Source: Larix sibirica (Eukaryota > Streptophyta > Pinopsida > Pinales > Pinaceae). From it: a stretch of 23,221 bases of DNA. The position numbers were made by a program, and so were the translations under genes. Positions 9,922 through 17,728 of the stretch are shown here, piece by piece (the first letter of the stretch is position 1; every line of letters starts with the position of its first letter). Under the pieces are notes generated by a model. The model saw nothing but the letters and a program-made list of their open reading frames with translations. It was not told the DNA's origin and did not search any database. Where the stretch lies: the NCBI GenBank assembly GCA_004151065.3, contig NWUY0300046465.1:7319-30539 (forward strand). Reading direction: 5' to 3'.

Positions 9922-9926
9922 AAACT
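9922..9926. repeat. Target-site duplication, left copy (AAACT)
   Basis: AAACT lies directly before the TG of the 5' LTR and is repeated exactly after the CA of the 3' LTR. Five bases is the usual target duplication for Ty3/gypsy integrases. Confidence 0.92.
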
Positions 9927-10268
9927 TGGGAAATCATGCAGGTCAAGGCACACCTCCCAAGGAGGGTGCACCTCTGGACAATCAAAGAGAGGAAGGTGCA
10001 CCATCAGACTCAGATAGTGGTAGATAATAAAAGCAGGGTGCAATCTCCAAGAATATAGTTAGAATGCTAGCTAACTAACTGTTGGAATTAGTTATCTCTA
10101 GTTTGAATCTTTTAGACCATTGCAATAATAGTTCTCTATGTAAGAATGTCTACTATTCTAAATAATATATGGTCATTTTTCTTCGTTCTCTTTCTTTCTT
10201 GTGATCTATTTCTTTTTGTCAAGTATTTCGTATGATCTTTTTGCATATCTGTCTTGTGTGAAAGATCA
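9927..10268 (+). repeat. 5' LTR of the gypsy element
   Basis: It starts TGGGAAATCATG and ends GAAAGATCA. The region matching the TATA box of the 3' LTR reads ctatgtaag (10136-10144), so the box has a substitution in this copy. The first 100 bases stay open in the frame used by the pol tail, ending in TAA at 10025-10027. Confidence 0.95.
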
Positions 10269-10270
10269 TA

Positions 10271-10282
10271 TGGTATCAGAGC
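10271..10282 (+). promoter_or_regulatory. Primer binding site, initiator tRNA-Met
   Basis: The sequence TGGTATCAGAGC is an exact complement to the 3' end of plant initiator tRNA-Met and lies two bases after the LTR. Confidence 0.93.
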
Positions 10283-10878
10283 AACGATCTGAGATACTTC
10301 TTCTACAATTAGTTCCAAATAGTTAGAGTTGGTGATTTAATCAAGGAGGCACTAGGGGTGGATCCACCATCCTTCCCTTAGGTAATGAGCTAGGGTTTAA
10401 AAGGCCTCCACTTCCAGGAGAGTCGCTAGGGAAAAACTTCCCCTGCTTCTCCTCATCTACAATGTGCTAGGGTTTTCCAAGACCTCCACTGCTAGAGACT
10501 AGAATTTTTTTGAACAGAGAAGAAATAGGGGTCGTCTCTCGCTCTCTGCTCTTTCCAGTTTGATATTCTTAAGAGGAACTAGGGGCTATCTCGCCCTCCC
10601 TCCTTTTCCCAGTTTTCTCTTCTTGAGAGGCGCTTGGATCACTTTTTCTCTCCCTCTCCTCACCTGCAGTGCGCTTAGGTTTTCACAACCTCCTCTTCCA
10701 CTCTTCATTTCTTTCTCCAGGGGCCATGTTTGGGATTTGGTTCACAGAGTGGTACTAGTGATTTGTGCCCCCCTCTTTTTGGCTCAATACACTCTTCAGG
10801 GAATCTCTTGGTTCGAGCTTCCATTTCTCTAGGTGCACTCTTGCAGTGATCTACTTGCTTTCTTATGGTGTACAACTT
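10283..10878 (+). other. Untranslated leader of the gypsy element with internal repeats
   Basis: About 600 bases of pyrimidine-rich leader separate the PBS from gag. The module tctcctcatctacaatgtg plus GCTAGGGTTTTCC...CCTCCACT at about 10449-10491 recurs, diverged, at about 10654-10697 (period about 205), and a partial copy of GCTAGGGTTT...CCTCCACTT lies at 10389-10412. Open frames here (10560-10832, 10705-10935) look like chance. Confidence 0.7.
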
Positions 10879-11686
10879 ATGAATACCACGCCTCCAAGAA
10901 ACAAGACCTCCCTCAAGGATTCCATTTCCAGCCACTCCTCCCCCATTCAGGATTTATCTCTTTCTCTTAATGAGCTTATCATCTTGCAACACAGATATCC
11001 GATGCCTCTTCAGTTAGATACCAGATATCAATTACCTAAGTTTTCTTCGCATATGAATGGGGAGGCCATTGATTGCTGGATATGTAATCTTTCTACATAT
11101 TTCAAGACCAGTCCTAATCTGACCGAGGCTAAGAAGCTTCTAATTGCTACTATGCAATTTGGGGGAATCCATTAGGCTTGGTATGATATTCAAACGTTGG
11201 GGGTTCAGACCACAACTTCTCCTTTGGATTCATGGGATGCCTTGTGTGAGGCTCTCTGTTAGCGCTTCTACCCTCCTGTATTTTGGAAGCACCTCCTTGC
11301 TAATTGGTTACAATTGTGTCAACATGTTGGGTGGTTAGTTTAGAGTTACATTATCTATTCACCAAACTTCGTCTTCAACTCTAGATTCAGTAGTCGAAAG
11401 AGATACTCATTGTTAAATTCAATTCTAGTCTTTTATTAATTTTGCGTAGGGAATTCAATTTATTTGACAATTCTACCTTGGACAAGGATTTTCTTCGATC
11501 TTTGGTGGTGGAACATAAGATTATTCCCTGCCTCTGCTCCCCTTTGTCATGACCGGGTCCTTCCTTAACCCCTTTTTCTCTTGATTCTCCCTCTCCAAAT
11601 CCTAAGGTTGGGAAATGGTGTTCCTTTCATAAATCCCAATTCCATTCATCTATCAAATGTCATGCTATTCACAACTCTAATATCTC
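10879..11686 (+). pseudogene. gag remnant of the gypsy element
   Basis: Capsid protein of the element. The likely start is ATG at 10879 (MNTTPPRNKTS). The retrotransposon gag domain follows: LPKFSSHMNGEAIDCWICNL, then AWYDIQTLG, SWDALCEAL, RFYPPVFWKHLLANWLQLCQ. Stops lie at 11173 (TAG), about 11260 (TAG before RFYPP) and 11338. Frame changes follow. At 11619-11660 a CxxHx4Hx4C motif appears (CSFHKSQFHSSIKC), a known plant gypsy alternative to the CCHC knuckle. It continues into the protease region. Confidence 0.8.
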
Positions 11687-12242
11687 ATGGGGACACCTAC
11701 TCTTCCCACACTTTTTCTTGATTTAATTCCTTTGGATAATAATTCTAAACCCAATCCCTATTTAGTCCTCATGACTAGAGACTCTCGGCCTCTTTCACTA
11801 GCGTTGTTGTTTATAGACAACTTCCAAATTAAGCAAACTATCACAACCCTCATTATGGATAACGGTAGTAAAAAAAAATATGGTGGCTCATGATGTGGTC
11901 CAACGCCTTACACTACCGACCACTCCCCATCCGACACCATATCAGTTGGGGTGGGTTCAAACATATGGACCTCGTGTCATGGTGACACATCGTTGTTCTC
12001 TTATGTTTTCTATCAACCCCTTCCGTGACACTGTCCTTTGTGATGTGGCTCCTCTTGATTGTGCATACCTTCTATTGGGAATTCCCTATCAAGAGGAACG
12101 CCACATGGTCTATCATGCTCATTAAAAAAAATATCATATTCAGAAGGATGGTCACACTTATGTCCTCACATCGTCTTCTCTAAATTCCAATCCTTTAATC
12201 ATGGGTAGTCTTGTTGTTCACCAAGTTAATCTGGATTAGCAC
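11687..12242 (+). pseudogene. Aspartic protease region of the gypsy polyprotein
   Basis: Retroviral-type aspartic protease that would process gag-pol. The active-site motif is DNGS at 11858-11869 (usual DTGS/DSGS), with the catalytic Asp kept. Directly after it a run of nine A (11870-11878) shifts the frame, and the domain continues from 11880 as VAHDVVQRLTLPTTPHP and VLCDVAPLDCAYLLLGIPY (usual D-LLG-I flap and helix motif). A stop lies after HMVYHAH at 12123. The A-run is the obvious cause of the break. Confidence 0.85.
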
Positions 12243-13060
12243 TTGTCTCTTTGTATTGTGCACCCCCTCAAGCTTGACAAACCCTCTCATGACCTTCCCT
12301 CTAATATGGAGGAGCTTCTCCAAGATTTTGAGGACATCTTTCCTACTCCTAATGGGATTCCCTCATTGAGCCCTATTCAACACTCTATTGATATTATTCT
12401 TGGTGCTACCTTTCCAAATGCTCCCTCCTATCGATTGGGACCTCGTGAATCCCAAGAAATTGAATGACAACTCCAACAATTGTTGAATTCCGACCATATC
12501 CAATACAACTCATCTCCCTGTTCCTCTCTCGCCTTTATCATCCCCAAAAGGGAAGCTAATAAATGGCGCCTTGTTACAAATTATTAGGTTATCAATAAAG
12601 CCACTGTAAACAATCGTTATCTTCTACCGTGCATTGATGATCTCCTGGACCATTTGAAGGGTGCTTGTTTCTTTACTAAAATGGATTTGAACACGACCTA
12701 TCATCAAGTACGTATGAATAATACTGACACCTGGATGACAACCTTTAAGGCCAAGTTTTGTCTCTTTGAATGGTTGGCCATGCCCTTCGGTCTTACTAAT
12801 GCCCTGACTTTGGTCTTACTAATGCCCCCACCACTTTTATGCAAATGATTAAAGATATTTTCAGGGCCTACCTTGGAAAGATTGTATTCATTTATATTGA
12901 TGATATATTTATCTTCAACAAGACATGGGAATATCATTTACTTCATGTATGCACTGTCCTTCAGCTTCTATGTGAACATCACCTTCAGATCAAGTGTCGT
13001 AAATCTTCTTTTGGGTAGAATTCAGTTTCATATTTGGGTTTTCTTTTATGATCTGAAGGG
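12243..13060 (+). pseudogene. Reverse transcriptase of the gypsy element
   Basis: Polymerase domain. In order: the linker HSIDIILGATFPNAPSYRL, FIIPKREANKWRLVTNY then a TAG, VINKATVNNRYLLP, KMDLNTTYHQVRM (motif A Asp), FEWLAMPFGLTNA (motif B), then after a 23-bp duplication and frameshift FMQMIKDIFRAYLGKIVF and the catalytic box YIDD at 12893-12904. Both motif C Asp residues are kept. In-frame stops lie at 12465 and after TNY. The copy cannot be translated as one protein. Confidence 0.92.
12786..12831 (+). repeat. 23-bp tandem duplication in reverse transcriptase motif B
   Basis: The segment ttcggtcttactaatgccc plus TGAC (12786-12808) is repeated as 12809-12831 with 3 mismatches. Because 23 is not a multiple of 3, it shifts the frame exactly where the frame changes between FGLTNA and the YIDD part. 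Confidence 0.9.
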
Positions 13061-13670
13061 GTGAGTCTAGATCGCACCAAAGTTCAGGCTCTAGCAAAAT
13101 GGCCTACTCCTCAGTCAGCGTTGGGCCTTAAATTTTTTTTGGGTGGAATTAATTTTTACTGCAAATTCATCTCCAACTTCTCTCAGCTGGCCCGCCCCTT
13201 ACATAAGCTCTCTAATAATTCACACTTCATCTGGACCCCTTTGGCACAAAACCAATTTTAGTCTTTAAAGGATGCTCTCTTCTCTGCTCCAGTCCTTTAA
13301 CTTCTAGACCTTCAACTGCCTTTTGAAATTGAGATGGATGCTTCTCAATACGCCATTGGAGCAGTTCCTAAATAGGGAGGACACCATGTTGCATACCACC
13401 GAAACATTGGTTGATGCAAAGCACAATTACAACACTTATGAAAAATAATTTTATAGCCTTTTCCAAGCCTTCAAGAAGTGGTTCGATTACATTCTGGGCA
13501 AATAAATAGTGCCACATATTGATCACCATCCTCTCATCTTTCTCAATTCCTATAACAAGATTAAGGAGCAACAACACCTCAAATGGGCCTCCTATATTCA
13601 ACAGTTTCATTTAGTGATTAAATACAAGAAGGGTACCTCCAATCGTATGGTAGATCTATTGAGGTGACCT
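13061..13670 (+). pseudogene. Gypsy RNase H domain
   Basis: The tether region reads VQALAKWPTPQSALGLKFFLG and FYCKFISNFSQLARPLHKL. RNase H starts with FEIEMDASQYAIGAVPK at about 13321-13371 (catalytic Asp kept), then a stop and frame changes. Recognisable pieces in another frame are EQQHLKWASYIQQFHLV and KYKKGTSNRMVDLL near 13565-13665, the usual end of the domain (GTSNKVADLLSR), where the Asp is kept. Confidence 0.9.
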
Positions 13671-14860
13671 CCGGTGCAGGCACTTCAGTTGTTGGCTGTA
13701 CGTTGTGATGCATATGAGACTTGGAAGCCTATCTATGCCTTTTATCCCTTATTTGTTGATATATGGTATGTTATGCACAACCCTGCTCCAGTTAATCAAA
13801 TGTTATTCTTGGACTATAGTGTCGGGGGTGGTTGGTTGTACAAGCTCAATCATTTGTGTGTTCCTGCTACCGATGATCGATTGGCCTTAATTAAAGAAGC
13901 TCATGCATCTTCTTATGGTGGTAACTTTGGTGTGAATAATATAGTCCACAACCTTCAACGCCACTTTTTTTGGCCTTCCATGAACCGAAAAGTGGAGCAT
14001 TTCATCCATGTTGGTTCTTTGTGTAGCCAACATAAGCCTGCCAATCGAAAGTATGGATTGTATCAACCCATGCTTGTTCCTTCTCATCCTTGGGACTCCA
14101 TCTCCATGGAATTTATTTGTGGCTTTCCCCTAATTCTCTGCAATAATGATGCAATTTGGGTGGTGGTATGTTGTTTCTCTAAAATGGCCATTTTTATTCC
14201 TTGTAGTAAAACAACCATCACTTCTCAAACAATAGAGATCTTCTTTACTCGTGTTTGGGTTCACTTTGGATTACAAACCAACATCATTTATGAACGTGAT
14301 TCCCATTTTCTTAGCACATTCTGGAAAACCTTGTGGGATCTCCTTAGCTTCCATCTTTAATATTCCATTTCCTTTCATCCTCAAACCGATGCCCAAATAT
14401 AAGTTTTCAACCATATCCTTGTGCATGCCCTCTGCATTCAGTTCACCAAATCCAAACAGTGGTATACGTCTCTCCATATCATTCAACATAGCGATAATCA
14501 TGTTGTGCATCCCTCCACTGGTTTGTCGCCCTTTGAAGCATGTTTTGGTTATCAACCTTTATCCCTTTATGAGTTTCCTCTCACATTGCATCCTTTAGGC
14601 ATTCCCCATCAACAACAAGAACATAAATCTACCTTATCCTTCCTCCAATCATTAGCACAACGCCATGGCCAAGTCTCTGAAGCTCTCAAGGCATCCCAAC
14701 AACGCTATAAAAAGCGCCATGATTCCCATCGCTCTCCTCAGGATTTTGCTACTGGAGACAAAGTATGTTTTTATATGGAACACTATCATTTCAAGTCCCA
14801 ATGCCATCATAAGCTCAATCCTCTCTACTATGGTCCCTATACTATTCTACAATAGATTGG
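13671..14860 (+). pseudogene. Gypsy integrase, all three catalytic residues replaced
   Basis: One frame runs from 13674 to 14855 with a stop at 14358 and one at 14400. The N-terminal zinc finger region (EAHASSYGGNFG...FIHVGSLCSQHK) has lost one His (Asn in GNFG) and one Cys (Gly before SLC). The core shows HPWDSISMEFICGFP, VHFGLQTNIIYERDSHF and FHPQTDAQI. The DD35E positions are Glu (14109-14111), Glu (14292-14294) and a TAA stop (14400-14402); the second and third are exactly 36 codons apart, as the family requires. STGLSPFEACFGYQPLS, RYKKRHDSHRSPQDFATGDK and YYGPYTILQ follow, the usual C-terminal GPF/Y module. Confidence 0.93.
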
Positions 14861-15301
14861 CTCTAAGTCCTATCATAATGATTTTCCTCCTCAGATGGGT
14901 ATGCATTATGTGGTCAATGTCAATAGCCTCAAATACTATGAGCATCCCTTACTTGAGGAGTCGGTTACCATCTCACATCCCATTTAGTTCATACCCGAAT
15001 TCCAGCCCCCACTACTCCAAGACACGTTGTTGGACACTCGCACTATTTCTACTCGACACCACTAGCATACTTCTTATCTTATTGGTTGCCTAAGCCGAAC
15101 TCCAGCACAAGCTCACTATTTTTTTAGGATGCAATGCGTAGGTCCTTTCCACATTTGTTGATGGATGTAGGGACACTTTTAGGACTAAATAGGGAGGAAT
15201 TGGGAAATCATGTAGGTCAAGGAGGACCTCCCAAGGAGGGCAAACCTTTGGATAGTCAAAGAGAGGAAGATGCATCATCAGACTCAACTAGTGGTGGATA
15301 A
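14861..15301 (+). pseudogene. Chromodomain-like polyprotein tail running into the 3' LTR
   Basis: After a TAG the integrase frame continues with MHYVVNVNSLKYYEHPLLEE, a TAG, LLQDTLLDTRTIST, a TAG, then SYLIGCLSRTPAQAHYFF. This matches the chromodomain-related tail of plant chromoviruses (a hydrophobic strand, then TPAQA and PHLL), which is thought to guide integration to chromatin. A frameshift near 15155 leads to PHLLMDVGTLLGLNREELG, which crosses the polypurine tract and continues open into the LTR until TAA at 15299-15301. Assignment as a chromodomain is tentative because its aromatic cage residues cannot be placed. Confidence 0.65.
15188..15200 (+). promoter_or_regulatory. Polypurine tract of the gypsy element
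   Basis: The purine-rich run AATAGGGAGGAAT lies directly before the 3' LTR. It primes plus-strand synthesis. It also encodes NREE of the polyprotein tail. Confidence 0.8.
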
Positions 15302-15541
15302 TAAAAGCATGGTGCAATATCCAAGAAGACAATTAGGATGTTAGCTAACTCGCCGTTGGAATTAGTTAGTTTTAGTTTGACTCTTTTGGACCATTGTAAT
15401 AGCAATTCTCTATATAAGACTTCCTACTATTCTAATAAGATATGGTCATTTTGTTCTGTTTTCTTTCTTTCTTGCGATCTATTGCTTTTTCTCATGTATT
15501 CCATATGATATTTTTGTAGATCTATCTTGTGTGACAGATCA
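15201..15541 (+). repeat. 3' LTR of the gypsy element
   Basis: It starts TGGGAAATCATG and ends GACAGATCA. It aligns over its full length with 9927-10268, with one single-base gap and about 55 substitutions by hand count. Confidence 0.95.
15410..15418 (+). promoter_or_regulatory. Probable TATA box in the 3' LTR
   Basis: The sequence ctatataag lies about 210 bases into the LTR, a usual place for the U3 promoter. The 5' LTR has ctatgtaag at the matching position. Confidence 0.55.
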
Positions 15542-15546
15542 AAACT
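15542..15546. repeat. Target-site duplication, right copy (AAACT)
   Basis: An exact match to 9922-9926. Together they define the insertion boundaries at base level. Confidence 0.92.
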
Positions 15547-15842
15547 CCGTCTTCGTTTTTAAGATTCCAAATTGTATTAACATTTTTCTAATGATTTGCA
15601 TATTTACGAAAGTATTTGGTATTTTCATCTCCCTTAGCCATCCACACATACCTGCTCTTTATCCTCCATTTCACTTCCTTATTCAAATATTTTTTCCTTC
15701 TACTATGTTCCAAGTCTGCAACCTCCTTACGTATTTACTCCTCCAAAAACCCATGACCAATGGCCTCATATAAAGCTGACAGTCTTGATTCAATCTCCTT
15801 TAGGTCCATTCCCTCTCTCAATTTGTTTTTACATGCCCAATA
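15547..15842 (-). pseudogene. LINE A ORF2 linker between endonuclease and reverse transcriptase (upstream part)
   Basis: The minus strand reads NKLREGMDLKEIESRLSALYEA and then, after a stop and one frameshift, GDENTKYFRKYANH and NLKNEDGV. This is the segment before the reverse transcriptase in plant L1 proteins (compare GDKNTKFFH). The frame meets the target duplication at 15542-15546 and resumes at 9926 with SLSSYEYLAREGVVHFG. The 9771-9926 stretch is the downstream part of the same linker. Confidence 0.85.
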
Positions 15843-16707
15843 TTATGCCACCTCTTTTGCTTGCTTGGTATTTTTGGACAATTGTATTTCAATTGACTCC
15901 CTTTTAACACTGTCATAGGGATTCCAAGAATTTTTCGGAATTTCCACACAATCCTCATCCTCTAACCAGGACAGATTAAATCTGAATGGACCCAAAAGAT
16001 TTTTCTCCTCTCCTTCCAGTTCTAGCAGTACTGGATGGTGGTCCAAATCATCACCATGACCAATCCACTGGAGAATTTGAACCGAAAAATCCAAAATATC
16101 CTCCGAGACAAGAAAGGGATCCAATTGTTTCACTATTGTGTCTTTTCCAACCCTTCTGTTTGTCCATGAAGTCCTGATTTTGATTGGAGCTATGCCAATG
16201 AGACGATATTCTTCCATCCTTCTTAAGAAAAACTCATATAAGATATATGCCTAGGATTTTGGGCCCCAAACCTCCAACAATCCGTTATTGAAATTCAGAT
16301 CCCCACCTAAAATAAGATTGCAATTAAAATTGAATTTTCCAATAGGGTATTCCAAAAGGGAACCTTATTTCTATATGACCCATAAACATTTAAGAAAATA
16401 AATTATTTAATCAGGTCGAGACTGAGAAGGTTTACTCCCAAGCCTGAATCTATGGCCCAAGAATTAACATATTTCATGCTGCGATGGTGCCATCCTATTA
16501 TCATACCTCCTGATTTCCAAAAAGTGTCCACAAATCTAAAATGCAAATCCACCAATAAAACTTTCAACTCTTCTACTATCTTTTTTCTTGAATTCATTGT
16601 TTCCTATAAAAAGAAAACATCCGGCTTCAAAATATCGATTAAATCCTAAGGGATAGCTTCTTTGAGGCACTAGCAAGGCCTTTGCAATTCAAATAAAAGC
16701 TAAGCAT
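15843..16707 (-). pseudogene. LINE A ORF2 apurinic-type endonuclease domain
   Basis: This endonuclease of the exonuclease/endonuclease/phosphatase fold nicks target DNA to prime reverse transcription. The likely start is ATG at 16707 (MLSFYLNCKGLAS, matching the usual N-terminal N.RGL motif). The QET motif is broken: a TAG at 16604-16606 stands where Gln is expected, followed by ETMNSRKKI. LILGGDLNF near 16300 corresponds to GDFN. The frame 16217-15843 holds the C-terminal part, with VKQLDPFLVS (usual RLDRFL) and LDHHPVLL (usual SDHxP). Catalytic Glu, Asp, Asn, Asp and His positions are recognisable, but several stops and frame changes break the frame. Confidence 0.85.
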
Positions 16708-16722
16708 CAAGAAACCCCTTCA

Positions 16723-17213
16723 TAGGTTTCTACTGCTCTAAGCGCCTCACAAATTTACCTTTGTTTCCCTGAAGCAATATCCCATACTGCCTTTTCTTGG
16801 GCAATATGCAGAAATGATTTTCTTCCTTTTCCTAATTTGACCTTTTCTACATTCATCCCTATACCACCTAAAAAAACAATTTGATTACCCTCCAAATCTT
16901 CCTTCCATGATAAAAAAAAAACGCCCCTCCTTCTCCATACTTCCTTTAGAATACCAAAACCTCTTAGGAGTTCTCTCTTCTTGCACCAAAGAATGATCCA
17001 CAAAGATTTCCCCTAAAAACTTACTACAACCAAGAATTTCATTCTGAGATCAAGAATTAAAAGCATATTTTAAAGTTTGAAGAGAGAGCATCCCAATATT
17101 CTAACCCTTAGAAGCATGCTCAGGAACATCATCCATAATTAAATCCTTATGCAACAAGGTGTGATAAAGAATTAATTTCAAGACCTTCTGAATTTCAACA
17201 ATATCATCTATCT
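16723..17213 (-). pseudogene. LINE A ORF1 C-terminal remnant (tentative)
   Basis: Upstream of the endonuclease an open stretch runs from about 17213 with DDIVEIQKVLKLILYHTLLH and, after two stops, SKFLGEIFVDHSLVQEE and PKRFWYSKGSMEKEGRFFF. Another frame (17003-16755) reads WRRRGVFFLSWKEDLEG. No zinc knuckle is visible. By position this should be the end of ORF1 or the ORF1-ORF2 spacer, and the call is by position only. It ends where the LINE B 3' region begins. Confidence 0.45.
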
Positions 17214-17728
17214 AGAGGGAGACCAGGTCCGGAAAGCGGCCTTTATGATTACCGCCCGCCGAAGACGTCTAAGCAACAGGATAACAGATGCCCATGGATT
17301 GGAGTATGAAGTCCATTTTCCAGTACATTTTTTTTGTTTATGCTTGAAGCGTATTCTGCCATTGTTCCATCGGCTCCCCTCCTCCAATATTCTCCATCCT
17401 CTCCTAGATTACATGCCCCATCAAGTTCTTCATCACCCAATAGAGAGAAACTATCCGCTCGTAAAGGCTAAGGTGGGCAACGTTGTTTCCCAGATCCATG
17501 ACTTAGTCTTCCACTTTTCGACACTCCTCATGCAGGGTGTCCTTGTAAAGCTCTTACCATAGATGTTGTTCCACCCCTTGAATTTCCTGCTGAACAACCA
17601 AAGGTAAACCCAATTCAAACATCAGAGCCTCTCACCTAGCTTTATTTTGCGCTTGGGAAACACTGCAGCCCTCATCCAAAGGATATTTTTCCATCTTCCA
17701 TCTCAATCATCGCCCGTATGTGATATTA
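17214..17728 (-). other. 3' region of LINE B
   Basis: This follows the RNase H frame stop at 17729. A stretch at 17440-17249 stays open (MGDEELDGACNLGEDGEYW) and may be an untranslated tail or an eroded extension of ORF2. It gives way near 17213 to the ORF1-like frame assigned to LINE A. No poly(A) run marks the border. Confidence 0.5.

Larger units (their letters stand above)
9927..15541 (+). mobile_element. Complete Ty3/gypsy LTR retrotransposon (chromovirus-like), 5.6 kb, degenerate
   Basis: The element has 342- and 341-bp LTRs with TG...CA ends, a tRNA-Met primer site two bases after the 5' LTR, a polypurine tract next to the 3' LTR and a 5-bp target duplication. Domain order is gag, protease, reverse transcriptase, RNase H, integrase and a chromodomain-like tail, which defines Ty3/gypsy because integrase follows RNase H. 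By hand alignment the LTRs differ at about 55 positions (about 84% identity), so the insertion is ancient. Every domain carries stops or frameshifts. Its size and LTR length resemble compact conifer gypsy families, but I cannot assign a named family. Confidence 0.95.
6615..17213 (-). mobile_element. LINE A: L1-like non-LTR retrotransposon, degenerate, split by a gypsy insertion
   Basis: Reading down the minus strand I see an ORF1 tail (about 17213-16723), endonuclease (16707-15843), linker (15842-15547, resuming at 9926), reverse transcriptase (about 9770-8700), thumb and connection, zf-RVT (about 8010-7600) and RNase H (about 7395-6905), then a 3' untranslated part to about 6620. The interval 9927-15541 is a later gypsy element, so the LINE itself covers about 5 kb. 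It carries many stops and frameshifts. The left end is placed from the fade-out of recognisable sequence after an AATAAA at 6667-6672; no clear poly(A) tail or target duplication is seen. The 5' end is lost or lies beyond LINE B. Confidence 0.9.

Noticed and set aside
10560-10935. Overlapping plus and minus frames in the gypsy leader
   Set aside because: They overlap on both strands in pyrimidine-rich sequence and match no known protein; chance frames in an untranslated leader.
14251-14598. 115- and 94-codon frames overlapping integrase on both strands
   Set aside because: Shadows of the integrase coding frame, which carries the real motifs.
17245-17562. 105-codon plus-strand frame
   Set aside because: Antisense to the LINE B 3' region and without motifs.
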